Origin: Micavibrio sp. UBA5572
GTDB lineage: Bacteria > Pseudomonadota > Alphaproteobacteria > Micavibrionales > Micavibrionaceae
Reading direction: 5' to 3'
DNA length: 64,000 bases
Assembly: GCA_002425415.1 (NCBI GenBank)
Contig: DIMG01000016.1
Location: 124,001-188,000 of the forward strand
Shown: positions 36,063-45,176 of the stretch, piece after piece
Layout: every line of letters begins with the position of its first letter
Numbering within the stretch: the first letter of the stretch is position 1
Notes under the pieces: generated by a model
Database searches by the model: none
What the model was told of the DNA's origin: nothing
The model's input: only the letters and a program-made list of their open reading frames with translations
Made by a program: the position numbers and the translations under genes

Positions 36063-36548
36063 CTAGCGTATTGGAAATTCGTGCTTCATAACTGGTACTG
36101 CCAAAAATACAGCTTCGGTTGTATTGTTTGCCAATGCTTTGTCGTGAGGGGGTAAGGCTGGAGAGTCTTTTGCAATCTCATAAAATAGTTCTTTAACTTC
36201 AGGGGTTTTTAATAATTCATACGCCTCGGAGATTTGTCCAGAAGATATGATCTCGGTAGTAGCACCTTGCCTTGTTTTTCCGCATAAAACAGCCTTATCG
36301 CCGGAGATAATATAGGCGACTTCGGCTTGATTTCTACCGGTGCCTACGGATGTATACCCTCTGGCTGTTTGAGGAACCAAGTTGCCATCTTTATTTGTGA
36401 AGCTCACTATCGGTTTCTGTTGATTTCTGGTTTCTATCGTGCAAGGATTTCCTGCTACGTAATCGGTGTCATCTTTTGCCACGGCGTGGCCTGCTGCTGT
36501 GACGGCTGTTACAAACGCTAATACTACTGCTGAATTTCTATTTGTCAT
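36063..36548 (-). CDS. Secreted hypothetical protein
   Basis: The 161-residue protein starts with a signal peptide (SAVVLAFVTAVTAAGHAVA, cleavage before KDDTD). The mature part is small and polar with two cysteines (NPCTIE and AVLCGK) that could form a disulphide. No family is recognised. It has its own terminator and no operon partner. Confidence 0.7.
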   Translation of the reverse strand: MTNRNSAVVLAFVTAVTAAGHAVAKDDTDYVAGNPCTIETRNQQKPIVSFTNKDGNLVPQTARGYTSVGTGRNQAEVAYIISGDKAVLCGKTRQGATTEIISSGQISEAYELLKTPEVKELFYEIAKDSPALPPHDKALANNTTEAVFLAVPVMKHEFPIR

Positions 36549-36630
36549 TTACGTGCCCTCTATTTTGTTTATTTCATCTGGATGGTACATAAATACTTTT
36601 AATATGTCAAATATCTTTTCAGGGAAAAGT

Positions 36631-36678
36631 CCCCGTCTTTGCGGGAATGACGGACGGGTCAGCTTCGCAATGACGGGG
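36631..36678. repeat. Palindromic intergenic repeat
   Basis: The segment is bounded by CCCCGTC and GACGGGG and contains the internal string GCGGGAATGACGG. This wording is typical of the palindromic repeats that many alphaproteobacteria carry between genes. It sits just beyond the stop of the small gene at 36683 and may act as its terminator. Confidence 0.55.
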
Positions 36679-36682
36679 GAGG

Positions 36683-36895
36683 CTAGTTATTCAAAGGTTC
36701 TGGCATTTTGGTATTGGCCGCATATGATCTGCTGCATGCAGGATGGAGCAATTGTTGTTCATCTTGACTGAGCGGAGCATCGTTGACTTCTTTCAGGAGG
36801 GCAACGGCGCGGGCAACGGTATGACCGGTTCCTGATTCAGGGTCGTCTGGACGTACGAAAGTGGCTACTGTTGTAAATTGATTGGATGTACACAT
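36683..36895 (-). CDS. Small protein of unknown function under a Fur-box promoter
   Basis: The 70-residue protein starts at an ATG preceded by AAGGAACGAAAAC, a good ribosome binding site. Nothing in it (two cysteines, a polar middle SGTGHTVARAVALLKEVNDA) points to a known family. It has no signal peptide or membrane helix. Upstream lie two tandem Fur boxes overlapping a good promoter (TTGACA-N16-TAAAGT), so it should be expressed when iron is low. The regulatory sites are the main reason to believe this gene. Confidence 0.6.
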   Translation of the reverse strand: MCTSNQFTTVATFVRPDDPESGTGHTVARAVALLKEVNDAPLSQDEQQLLHPACSRSYAANTKMPEPLNN

Positions 36896-36963
36896 TGTTT
36901 TCGTTCCTTTTTGGGTTTTTAGTCCCTTGCTTTGGTTAAATTTTGTCTGGCCGGACGAGAGGC

Positions 36964-36991
36964 ACTTTATCTAAATGAGAATGATTGTCAA
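36964..36991 (-). promoter_or_regulatory. Promoter for the small gene at 36683
   Basis: On the minus strand a perfect -35 (TTGACA, 36991-36986) is followed after 16 bases by TAAAGT (36969-36964). The -35 overlaps the inner Fur box. The leader to the ATG is about 60 bases. Confidence 0.6.
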
Positions 36992-37013
36992 TTGCAAATG
37001 AGAATGATTCTTA
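36976..37013. promoter_or_regulatory. Two tandem Fur boxes
   Basis: TGAGAATGATTGTCA (36976-36990) and TGAGAATGATTCTTA (36999-37013) both match the 15-base Fur inverted repeat (TGATAATNATTATCA) closely, and are 23 bases apart. They overlap the promoter of the 36683 gene and lie 138 bases upstream of ddl on the other side. Confidence 0.8.
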
Positions 37014-37150
37014 ATTAAATTTTCAAAAATATGATGGGTGATGAAAATACTGGCTTTTTGAGGATTCGGACTCCATACTTTATTGTGTTGTAAATGTGTC
37101 GTGATTTTAAGGGGCGTTGTGTCTGCGTAACCCGTTTCTGGAGAGTTTAT

Positions 37151-38122
37151 ATGGTAAAATCTGTTGCATTGTTGGTTGGGGGATGGTCTGCCGAGCGCGA
37201 AGTGTCTTTGGAAAAAGGCAAGATTGTTGAAACAGCATTGATTGAAGCAGGATATGATGTCCGCCGGATTGAAGTTTCAAAAAACCTTCCTTCACTGTTG
37301 GGACAATTAACTCCTCGTCCGGATGTTGTGTTCAACAATTTGCATGGGCGTGGCGGGGAAGATGGAATCATTCAAGGTGTTCTTGAGATGCTCGGCATTC
37401 CTTATACCCATTCCGGTGTTTTGGCGTCTGCGATTGGTATGAATAAGTCGATATGTCGTGTTTTGGCTGAGTCTGTCGATGTTCCTGTTGCCAAGGGGTG
37501 CGTTGCTCCTATTTCCGAAATTTTGGCCGGTAAAATTCTGCCTGCTCCTTATGTTGTGAAGCCTGTTCAGGAAGGTTCCAGTGTGGGGGTTAAAATTATT
37601 CGTGAACAAAACAATTCATTGCCGGTTGATCTGGATGATTGGGCGTTCGGGGACGAGGCTTTGGTTGAAGAGTATATTCCGGGTAAGGAATTGACTGTGG
37701 CGGTTCTGGACGGCAAAGCTCAGGCCGTTACAGAAATTATCGCACAATCAGGGTTCTTTGATTATGAGGCCAAGTATAAGGATGCGCGTACCGAATTGGT
37801 TTGTCCGGCTAAAATTCCTGAAGATGTTTACAATAAGGCCTTGGAATATGCAGAATCCGTGTATAAAGTGTGCGGCTGTCAGGGGTTGGCTCGCTGTGAT
37901 TTCCGATTTGATGACTCCAAAGGGCTTTCTGGCCTTTGTTTTCTGGAGATCAACACGCAGCCAGGTTGCACGCCCCAATCAATCGGGCCTTCTCAGGTCG
38001 TTTATAATGGTATGTCTTTTTCAGGGCTTTGCGCCCATTTGGTAGAAACTGCAAAATGTCTCGATCCGGTACCCGCAGAACATCCATCCTCAACCGACGC
38101 GCTGGACAAAAAGCGCGCCTGA
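37151..38122 (+). CDS. ddl: D-alanine-D-alanine ligase
   Basis: Ddl makes the D-Ala-D-Ala dipeptide of peptidoglycan precursors. The 323-residue protein starts MVKSVALLVGGWSAEREVSL, the family N-terminus. The frame is open 19 codons further up without homology, so this ATG, with GGAG upstream, is used. ATP-grasp motifs include PYVVKPVQEGSSVGVKII and LCFLEINTQPGCTPQSIGPS, the latter with Mg-binding Glu and Asn. It overlaps ftsQ by 67 bases. Confidence 0.96.
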   Translation: MVKSVALLVGGWSAEREVSLEKGKIVETALIEAGYDVRRIEVSKNLPSLLGQLTPRPDVVFNNLHGRGGEDGIIQGVLEMLGIPYTHSGVLASAIGMNKSICRVLAESVDVPVAKGCVAPISEILAGKILPAPYVVKPVQEGSSVGVKIIREQNNSLPVDLDDWAFGDEALVEEYIPGKELTVAVLDGKAQAVTEIIAQSGFFDYEAKYKDARTELVCPAKIPEDVYNKALEYAESVYKVCGCQGLARCDFRFDDSKGLSGLCFLEINTQPGCTPQSIGPSQVVYNGMSFSGLCAHLVETAKCLDPVPAEHPSSTDALDKKRA

Positions 38123-38910
38123 GTTTCTGGATGAAGCGTTTAGGCTTTGCGTCTCTCCTGATTTTGATTGGAGGGAGTGGTGCTTTTTATGCCTATCATT
38201 CAGGCCGTTGGCATCAATTTCAGATCGAAACAACTGAAGCGTTCCACGATTCTATGGAGGATCATGGTTTTGCTGTGTCCAATCTTTTAATTGATGGTCG
38301 GGTGTTTGTGGATCGTGATGATTTGAAGGCTATTTTGAATGTGGATCGTGGACAGTCGATTTTTGAACCTGATCTGGTTGTGATGAAAACCAAGTTGGAA
38401 AATCTGGATTGGGTGAAGTCGGCCGTGGTTGAGCGGCATTTGCCTGATACTTTATATGTGCATCTTGAAGAGCGTTGGCCTTTGGTTTTGTGGCAGAGAA
38501 AAAATAAACTGGCTGTTGTTGATGCGGAAGGTCATGTTTTGACGGAAGAAAATTTATCCCGTTTCAAAAATCTTTTAATTGTGGTCGGTGAGGATGCTCC
38601 GCGTTATGCGCCGGAATTGGTGGCTATGCTGGAAGCTGAATCGGATTTTGCGCAGCGGATTGAATCGGCCAAATGGATCGGTGGGAGACGGTGGGATTTG
38701 TTTTTAAAAAATGGTGTTGAGGTGCGTTTGCCGGAAGAAGATATAGGGCAGGCGATCAAGCGGTTGGCCGATGCGCAGCGTGAAGCCCAATTGATGGATC
38801 GTAATGTGTTGGCGATTGATTTGCGTGATCCGATGCGGATTATTGTTCAGACGGCTCCGGGGAAGGCTGAAGACTATCAGGCTTCTTTCCGAATTCAGAA
38901 AAAGATATAG
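38056..38910 (+). CDS. ftsQ: Cell division protein FtsQ
   Basis: FtsQ links the cytoplasmic and periplasmic parts of the divisome. From this ATG the 284-residue protein has a basic cytoplasmic tail, one membrane helix (LGFASLLILIGGSGAFYAY), and a POTRA domain (LKAILNVDRGQSIFEPD, then WVKSAVVERHLPDTLYVHLE). The FtsQ domain follows with RWPLVLWQRKNKLAVVDAEG. A TTG at 38029 is an alternative start. It overlaps ddl and is followed by ftsA after 12 bases. Confidence 0.93.
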   Translation: MSRSGTRRTSILNRRAGQKARLSFWMKRLGFASLLILIGGSGAFYAYHSGRWHQFQIETTEAFHDSMEDHGFAVSNLLIDGRVFVDRDDLKAILNVDRGQSIFEPDLVVMKTKLENLDWVKSAVVERHLPDTLYVHLEERWPLVLWQRKNKLAVVDAEGHVLTEENLSRFKNLLIVVGEDAPRYAPELVAMLEAESDFAQRIESAKWIGGRRWDLFLKNGVEVRLPEEDIGQAIKRLADAQREAQLMDRNVLAIDLRDPMRIIVQTAPGKAEDYQASFRIQKKI

Positions 38911-38922
38911 GGGCAGATTGTT

Positions 38923-40188
38923 ATGGCTGCGTTTCACCCCAAAGGATCTGTGATTGCCGCGCTTGATATTGGATCGAGCAAGATTGCCTGTTTTATCGGG
39001 CGGGTGCGTGATGAAGGCGGGAATATCGATGTGATCGGTTTAGGTCATCAGGCCTCGCAAGGTATAAAATCAGGAACAGTTGTTGATCTGGATAGTGCCG
39101 AGGCTGCTATCCGTCAGGCTGTTCATGCGGCCGAGAAAATGGCGTCTGATGTCACCAAGGGGTATCCTTTGCGTGAGGTGATCGTGAATGTTCCGGGGAT
39201 TCATACCCAATCAAAATTGATGAGTATGGGGGTTCAGATTATGGGTGAGGCCGTGACGGATAATGATATTCGTCGCGCGTTGGCTAAGGCTCAGGATCAG
39301 GCGATGGGGCATGATGTCGAATTGATTCATACTATTCCTACGGCGTACCGGATTGACGGGCATGAAGGTATTCGCGAACCACGCGGGCTTTTCGGGCAAC
39401 ATCTGGATGTCGATGTGCATATGGTGACAGGGGCGATGGGGCCTTTACGCAATATGGCCAGTTGCATTCAAAGTTCCCATTTGGATATTACGGCTTTGTG
39501 TTCGGCTCCTTATGCGTCTGGTTTGGCTTGTCTGGTTGAAGACGAGATGGATATGGGATGTGTGGTTGTCGATATGGGCGGCGGCACAACCTCGATTGCT
39601 GTTTTTTATGGCAAGGAATTGATTTATACCGATGCTATTCCGGTTGGTGGTCAGCATGTGACCAATGATATTGCCAAGGGTTTAACAACGTCTGTGCATG
39701 CTGCTGAACGGATGAAAGCATTGTATGGCAGCGCGATTGCAACGGCCACGGATGATAAGGATTTAATTGATGTTCATCCGCTGGGGGAAGACGATCATAT
39801 TCAACCCAATCATGTTCCAAGATCCTATCTTGTCAGTATCATAGCCCCGCGTCTTGAAGAAACGCTCGAACTGGTTCGGGAGCGTTTGAATGATTCCGGT
39901 TTGGGCGCGATTGCGGGGCGGCGTGTTGTTTTGACTGGTGGGGCGAGTCAGATGCCTGGTTTGCGTGAATTGTCACAAAAATATTTGGAAAAACAAGTCC
40001 GTTTGGGGCGACCTATCCGTTTGCCGGGGCTGGCTGATGCTGTTTCGGGACCTGCGTTTTCAACGACTGCCGGATTGCTCCATTACGTAACGGAACGGGC
40101 TGATGAAATGCCCGCCGAGATCATGGCCAATGTCGAGTCAGGGAATATGTGGCAACGCGTTAAGATGTGGTTGCACGAAAATTGGTAG
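38923..40188 (+). CDS. ftsA: Cell division protein FtsA
   Basis: FtsA is the actin-like protein that tethers FtsZ to the membrane. The 421 residues contain VIAALDIGSSKIACFIGRV (phosphate 1), the SHS2/1C domain with EVIVNVPGIHTQSKLMSMGV, CVVVDMGGGTTSIAVFYGKE (phosphate 2) and VVLTGGASQMPGLREL (adenosine motif). The C-terminal helix (NMWQRVKMWLHENW) is the amphipathic membrane anchor. Confidence 0.97.
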   Translation: MAAFHPKGSVIAALDIGSSKIACFIGRVRDEGGNIDVIGLGHQASQGIKSGTVVDLDSAEAAIRQAVHAAEKMASDVTKGYPLREVIVNVPGIHTQSKLMSMGVQIMGEAVTDNDIRRALAKAQDQAMGHDVELIHTIPTAYRIDGHEGIREPRGLFGQHLDVDVHMVTGAMGPLRNMASCIQSSHLDITALCSAPYASGLACLVEDEMDMGCVVVDMGGGTTSIAVFYGKELIYTDAIPVGGQHVTNDIAKGLTTSVHAAERMKALYGSAIATATDDKDLIDVHPLGEDDHIQPNHVPRSYLVSIIAPRLEETLELVRERLNDSGLGAIAGRRVVLTGGASQMPGLRELSQKYLEKQVRLGRPIRLPGLADAVSGPAFSTTAGLLHYVTERADEMPAEIMANVESGNMWQRVKMWLHENW

Positions 40189-40277
40189 GGTTTTTGAACT
40201 TCTGGATTTTTATTGATTGTTTTCACCTATTGTTATATTTGTGGTTATATTTATGACAACAGATATGGAGAGGTATA

Positions 40278-40676
40278 GTGTCTGGAGAAGCAGAATTGGG
40301 TGAAGAATTCTCTTTTGTGCAGGGGGGAACGGATGTTTGCAAGGCACTGATCCAGATTCGCAATACATGTAAGTTGATCGTTGAACCGGTTGTTTGCGAG
40401 GGAGTGCTTAGGGCGCAGTTCTTATCCCACAGATTTAATGGGATTCTGGTGTCGGTTTCCGGTTGTTTTGATGGGCAAAGGCGGCTGTTCATTCATACAA
40501 TAGAAGCTGCTGAGGAAAATTTTCGCCCCCCTAGTTTTCCTGCAATACATGTCCAACTTCCTAATCATATGAGTTTTAACTCCAATGGATCTTGCCGTTC
40601 TGGGGATATAGTTGGTTGCGATGGTGTTGAGTGGGTTTCGGGTGAAGACATGAGTCGTAGGCTTGGTATGGTGTAA
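40278..40676 (+). CDS. Hypothetical protein between ftsA and ftsZ
   Basis: The 132-residue protein starts at a GTG preceded by GGAGAGG. It is soluble, with five cysteines and no signal peptide; the start MSGEAELGEEFSFVQGGTDV is acidic. No family is recognised. It sits inside the division cluster in the same direction, 89 bases after ftsA and about 245 before ftsZ. Confidence 0.6.
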   Translation: MSGEAELGEEFSFVQGGTDVCKALIQIRNTCKLIVEPVVCEGVLRAQFLSHRFNGILVSVSGCFDGQRRLFIHTIEAAEENFRPPSFPAIHVQLPNHMSFNSNGSCRSGDIVGCDGVEWVSGEDMSRRLGMV

Positions 40677-40921
40677 CCAAAAATTATTTGATCTTATTTT
40701 TTGATCTGATTTGTGGATTCTTTTTTTTCTATTTTCTTTTCCTTTGCAAATTAGTGAATCGTCGGTCTAAACTGGCTATATTGATTCGTTGTTTTCTATG
40801 AATGATGGATCGGACGCGCGATGCACATTTTTCCAAAAAAATTCAAAATAAAAAATCTTACCGCATTCTTCTTGCGGGATTGCAACCAAGATATAACAAG
40901 CCTCGGAAGGAGTTCCTTTCA

Positions 40922-42697
40922 ATGATTAACATCCGGATGAATAACGTGGATCACTCTTCAAAAAATAAGCTATCCCCTAAAATTACCGTTGTTGGAATTG
41001 GTGGTGCCGGTGGCAACGCTGTCAATAACATGATTTCAACCAATTTGAATGGGGTTGATTTTGTTGTTTGTAATACGGACTCTCAAGCTTTGATTGGTAA
41101 TTTGGCCGAACACAAAGTTCAATTGGGAACGTCATTGACCGAAGGTCTTGGTGCCGGAGCTAAGCCTGAAATTGGCCGTGCGGCTGCTGAAGAAAGTCTC
41201 GATGATGTGATGCAGTATCTGGAAGATGCCAATATGGCGTTTATTACCGCAGGTATGGGTGGTGGTACAGGAACGGGCGCTGCTGCTGTGATTGCCAAAG
41301 CTTGTCGCGAGCGCGGTATTTTGACCGTTGGTGTTGTGACCAAGCCGTTTCATTTCGAAGGCTCTCGCCGGATGAAGATGGCTGAAGAAGGCCTTTCCGA
41401 ATTGCAAAGCTATGTCGATACATTGATTGTTATTCCGAACCAGAATCTTTTCCGCGTTGTGAATGACAAAACAACATTTGCCGATGGTTTTAAAATGGCA
41501 GATAGTGTTTTACAGTCGGCTGTGCGCGGTGTGACAGATTTGATCGTTATGCCTGGTCTGATTAATCTTGATTTTGCCGATATTCGTTCTGTTATGCAGG
41601 AAATGGGCAAGGCTGTGATGGGGGCTGGTGACGCAACCGGTGATAATCGTGCGACCGAAGCGGCTGAAAAAGCAATCAGCAATCCTTTGCTTGATGATGT
41701 TTCGATGAAGGGTGCTAAAGGCGTTATTGTCAATATTACCGGTGGTTATGACATGACCTTGTTTGAAGTCGACGAGGCCTGTAACCGTATTCGTGATGAA
41801 GTTGATCCTGATGCCAATATTATCTTTGGTTCGACGTTCGATGAGTCTTTGGAAGGCACTATTCGTGTCTCTGTTGTCGCAACGGGTATTGATGCGGCTG
41901 TGGGTGAAAAACGCGTTTCGACGACGGGTCGTGGTTCTATCGGTGGGTTCTCTGTTGATCGTACCAAGCCCGCTGTGTCTGTTGCGCGGCCTGTTAACCA
42001 GCAACAAACTCCTGTGGCAGAACCACTGTCTTCTGCTGCTCGTGCTGCTTATGCGCCATCCAGTTATTCCCGCCAAGCCTTTGATGATGAAGCTGCTCCT
42101 GTTCGGACGGCTGCTTTCGCTGGAACACGCGGAACGCGGATGGGAGAATCTTTTATTCCGCCTCAACCTGTTGAAACAGAAGGTGGTTATGTCGCCGATG
42201 CGTATCAGCAGGCGATGTCTCCGGTTTCTCAACAGCAGAAATTCTTTCATCAACGGGAAAATGTTCAAGTTCCTGCTCAACCTGTTGCTCCGCAACATTC
42301 TGTTTATGAGCCGCAACATCAAGTCCAGTATCAACAGCAAGCACCAGCGCAGCCTCAGGCTCAGCCTAAATTTGATGTTCCTGTCCAAACACGTAAAAAA
42401 TCCCCCTCTTTGTTTGAACGCATTACTGGCGGTTATCGCCGTGTAGAGGCTGGCATTGAGTCTTTTTCCGGCGTTTCCGAGGATGGTCAGTTTGACGGTC
42501 AGCAAAATGCGGGAGGTGATGTGGAATCTACAACAGGATCTTCTTCTGGTGGTATGAACGGTGGTTTAGGTCTTCGTGCACCTCAGCGGACGTCTCCGGT
42601 TCCTGCACAAGGGCGTTTGAATATTGACAGCCCTTCCGCGAAACAAGAAGAAGACGAACTGGATATTCCTGCTTTTCTTCGTCGTCAGACCAGCTAG
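40922..42697 (+). CDS. ftsZ: Cell division protein FtsZ
   Basis: FtsZ is the tubulin-like GTPase that forms the division ring. The start ATG follows GGAAGGAG and gives 591 residues. The GTPase core has GIGGAGGNAVNNMIS, the tubulin signature GGGTGTGAAAVIA, and NQNLFRVVNDKTTFADGFKM. The linker after residue ~340 is very long and rich in Gln, Pro and Ala (QVQYQQQAPAQPQAQP). The C-terminal peptide ends LDIPAFLRRQTS, the site that binds FtsA and other partners. Extended linkers are common in alphaproteobacteria. Confidence 0.97.
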   Translation: MINIRMNNVDHSSKNKLSPKITVVGIGGAGGNAVNNMISTNLNGVDFVVCNTDSQALIGNLAEHKVQLGTSLTEGLGAGAKPEIGRAAAEESLDDVMQYLEDANMAFITAGMGGGTGTGAAAVIAKACRERGILTVGVVTKPFHFEGSRRMKMAEEGLSELQSYVDTLIVIPNQNLFRVVNDKTTFADGFKMADSVLQSAVRGVTDLIVMPGLINLDFADIRSVMQEMGKAVMGAGDATGDNRATEAAEKAISNPLLDDVSMKGAKGVIVNITGGYDMTLFEVDEACNRIRDEVDPDANIIFGSTFDESLEGTIRVSVVATGIDAAVGEKRVSTTGRGSIGGFSVDRTKPAVSVARPVNQQQTPVAEPLSSAARAAYAPSSYSRQAFDDEAAPVRTAAFAGTRGTRMGESFIPPQPVETEGGYVADAYQQAMSPVSQQQKFFHQRENVQVPAQPVAPQHSVYEPQHQVQYQQQAPAQPQAQPKFDVPVQTRKKSPSLFERITGGYRRVEAGIESFSGVSEDGQFDGQQNAGGDVESTTGSSSGGMNGGLGLRAPQRTSPVPAQGRLNIDSPSAKQEEDELDIPAFLRRQTS

Positions 42698-42719
42698 TCC
42701 CTCTTGAGATTGTCTTTCC

Positions 42720-42748
42720 AAAACCCCTTCTTAAAAAGAAGGGGTTTT
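42720..42748 (+). terminator. Terminator after ftsZ
   Basis: AAAACCCCTTCTT and AAGAAGGGGTTTT form a perfect 13-bp stem with an AAA loop. It is symmetrical, with A- and T-runs at both ends, so it should also stop the convergent gene at 42789. Confidence 0.92.
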
Positions 42749-42788
42749 CATCTTAATAAGTATTATATTTTGCATTCTCCTGCCTATT

Positions 42789-43592
42789 TTATTTCCATGG
42801 TTCGAGTAGGGCGTAGAGGCAGATGCCGGTTGCAACCGAGAGGTTCAGGCTGTCGGCGCGGCCATTCATCGGCAGGCGGATGCAATAGGTTGCCAGTTGG
42901 CGTAAATCTTCCGATAGTCCGGCTTGTTCATTGCCCATCATCAATAAAAGTGGTTTTTTTGGGGTGATCTCACGGAAGTCAACTGAGCTTTGAAGGGTTG
43001 TGCCGATTACATCGCCTTGCCAGTCCTTGCTCCATATTTTGAATTCATCCAGTGTGGTTTGAAATATGGGAACGGAAAAAATGGATCCCATGGTCGCGCG
43101 GACAGTTTCGACGGAATAGGGGTCGCAGCATTGATCGATCAGAATAACACCATGGGCTCCAATTGCGTCGATTGTACGAATGATGGTTCCAAGATTGCCT
43201 GGATCCCGTATTTTTTCTAAGGTTATATAGTTACGACCCGTATCGTTTTTATCTATATTTTCCAATTTATGAAAAGTTTGGGTAAAAACACCGATGACGG
43301 ATTGGGGATTGTCCTTTCTTGATAGTTTTTCAAGAACCAGATCGTTGACCTCAAGGGCATACCCACCGCAATCATTGCAATACGACACACATCGTTTCAA
43401 TTCATCTTTATCTTTTATATTAGTGTGATAGGCGATGTATTTTAATGTTGAACCTAACTCGACACCCTCAATAACGGATCTTAACCCTTCCACGAGAAAC
43501 AGGTTTGTTTCTTTACGGCGTTTACGCATCTCAAGGGCTTTTATGTCCTTGATGATCTGGTTGGACGGGGAGGTGATAGGTTTCGGGGTCAT
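42789..43592 (-). CDS. SpoU/TrmH-family RNA 2'-O-methyltransferase
   Basis: The 267-residue protein methylates a ribose 2'-OH of rRNA or tRNA with S-adenosylmethionine. An N-terminal substrate-binding domain precedes the knotted SPOUT fold, with LEKIRDPGNLGTIIRTIDAI (motif 1), LLMMGNEQAGLSEDLR (motif 2) and IRLPMNGRADSLNLSVATGI (motif 3). The target base is not predictable. Its start codon overlaps the stop of the methyltransferase gene upstream (ATGA), so the two are translationally coupled. Confidence 0.9.
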   Translation of the reverse strand: MTPKPITSPSNQIIKDIKALEMRKRRKETNLFLVEGLRSVIEGVELGSTLKYIAYHTNIKDKDELKRCVSYCNDCGGYALEVNDLVLEKLSRKDNPQSVIGVFTQTFHKLENIDKNDTGRNYITLEKIRDPGNLGTIIRTIDAIGAHGVILIDQCCDPYSVETVRATMGSIFSVPIFQTTLDEFKIWSKDWQGDVIGTTLQSSVDFREITPKKPLLLMMGNEQAGLSEDLRQLATYCIRLPMNGRADSLNLSVATGICLYALLEPWK

Positions 43593-44482
43593 GATGACCA
43601 GCGTGCGTAAAGAGAAGTCGAAAGGAAGCGTTTTTTATTTTCCTGTTCAATCAACAGTTCGCCGTATTCAACTGTTCCAGTAAATTTTTGCATCGCATCT
43701 TGCATGACTGATGCGAGAGAAACCGAGGAAAGGCGCATGGCGTAGGCCGTTAATATGACAAAACTTGGATTGTCGGAGAGGAGCTCGACACAGCCACCTA
43801 AAAAATCCACCAGATCTTCTTCGATGTGCCAGCGTTCGCCATTGGGGCCGCGTCCGAATTTCGGAGGATCCATAATAATGCCATCGTATTTTTTACCACG
43901 GCGAATTTCACGGGCAACAAATGATTTGGCATCATCGCAGATCCAGCGGATCGGCGCGTCATTCAGGCCACTGGCGTCCTGATTTTCTTTTGCCCATCCT
44001 ATGGCTTTTTTAGAGGCATCCAGATGGGTGACTTGTGCACCAGCTTTGGCGGCAGCAAGAGAGGCCGCGCCTGTATAGGCGAAAAGGTTAAGGATATTAA
44101 GTGGCTGGTCGGCTTTGGCGGCTTTTTCGTTCACCCATTTCCAATGGGTTAATTGTTCGGGAAATAATCCCATGTGCCGGAAGGACATTAACCTGCAAAT
44201 AAATTTGATATCTTCCCATTCGACAGGCCAGCTTTCGGGAGTGCTGGATTGGAGTTTCCATTTGCCTGAGTCGCCGTCCTCATCGCCGGTATTGGTGAAA
44301 ATCGCATCGGCTTTGTCCCAATCCGCTTCGGTCAGGGTTGGATTCCACAGGGCTTGGGGTTCGGGACGATTGACTATTATTCTTCCATAACGCTCGAGTT
44401 TCCGGCCATGACCGGAATCGAGAAGGGCGTAATCTGCCCAAGGCTGGGCAATCAGGGGAGTAATGCTTGCAATCATTTTCAA
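43589..44482 (-). CDS. Class I SAM-dependent RNA methyltransferase, RlmI-like
   Basis: The 297-residue protein contains a Rossmann methyltransferase domain: ILNLFAYTGAASLAAAKAGA (motif I), THLDASKKAIGWAKENQ (motif II) and KYDGIIMDPPKFGRGPNGE (motif IV, DPPK). This resembles the RlmI/RlmK group that methylates cytosine-5 of 23S rRNA. It lacks the N-terminal PUA domain of E. coli RlmI. The gene precedes the SpoU gene with a 4-base overlap. Confidence 0.85.
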   Translation of the reverse strand: MKMIASITPLIAQPWADYALLDSGHGRKLERYGRIIVNRPEPQALWNPTLTEADWDKADAIFTNTGDEDGDSGKWKLQSSTPESWPVEWEDIKFICRLMSFRHMGLFPEQLTHWKWVNEKAAKADQPLNILNLFAYTGAASLAAAKAGAQVTHLDASKKAIGWAKENQDASGLNDAPIRWICDDAKSFVAREIRRGKKYDGIIMDPPKFGRGPNGERWHIEEDLVDFLGGCVELLSDNPSFVILTAYAMRLSSVSLASVMQDAMQKFTGTVEYGELLIEQENKKRFLSTSLYARWSS

Positions 44483-44531
44483 TCACCTTATAGATAGCTG
44501 CAGATGAAAACACAAGAACAGGTTTCTGATA

Positions 44532-45035
44532 ATGGCAGAACGCATTGGAATTTATCCGGGTACTTTTGACCCTATTACCAAGGGACATCTTCATATTATC
44601 CAGCGAGCGAGCCGTCTGGTTGACCGTCTGGTTGTCGCTGTTGCAGGTAACCAAAGGAAAAGTCCTTTATTTACGACCGAACAACGTTTGGAAATGGTGG
44701 AGAGGGATATCGGCACTTTGTTTGACAAAAAATGTCCGATTGAGGTTGAGGCGTTTGAAGATTTGTTGATTTCTTATGCCCATAGAAAGGGGGCTACGTG
44801 CCTTTTCCGTGGACTTCGCGCTGTTTCTGACTTTGAATTTGAGTTCCAAATGACGGGGATGAATGCCAAATTGGCTCCGGATATTGAAACAGTTTTTCTG
44901 GTGGCCTCTGACAAATGGCAGTTTGTCTCCTCTTCCTTTATCAAAGAGATATGCTCTTTGGGTGGGGATGTCTCGGAATTTGTGACGCCTGCTGTGAATG
45001 ACAAGCTTTTGAAAAAATTTAAAATCTCTGCTTGA
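44532..45035 (+). CDS. coaD: Phosphopantetheine adenylyltransferase
   Basis: CoaD makes dephospho-CoA from ATP and 4'-phosphopantetheine. The 167-residue protein has the nucleotidyltransferase motif GIYPGTFDPITKGHLHIIQR (with the TxGH-type KGHLH) and the late VSSSFIKEICSLGGDV motif. The length and both motifs are standard for the family. Confidence 0.97.
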   Translation: MAERIGIYPGTFDPITKGHLHIIQRASRLVDRLVVAVAGNQRKSPLFTTEQRLEMVERDIGTLFDKKCPIEVEAFEDLLISYAHRKGATCLFRGLRAVSDFEFEFQMTGMNAKLAPDIETVFLVASDKWQFVSSSFIKEICSLGGDVSEFVTPAVNDKLLKKFKISA

Positions 45036-45100
45036 CGGATGGGTTTGCTTTCCGTATTTTACCCCGACTTTCAACACCCCATCCTTGATGGAGGTTTGTT

Positions 45101-45176
45101 GACCGCGTAGCTCAGCCGGTAGAGCAACTGACTTTTAATCAGTAGGTCCAGGGTTCGATCCCCTGCGCGGTCACCA
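45101..45176 (+). tRNA. tRNA-Lys (TTT)
   Basis: The sequence folds as a full cloverleaf: acceptor GACCGCG/CGCGGTC, D-stem GCTC/GAGC, anticodon stem ACTGA/TCAGT with loop CTTTTAA (anticodon TTT), T-stem CAGGG/CCCTG. CCA is encoded. The CRISPR island begins at its 3' end. Confidence 0.97.

Noticed and set aside
42704..42967. A plus-strand frame after ftsZ
   Set aside because: It crosses the ftsZ terminator and lies opposite the SpoU methyltransferase.
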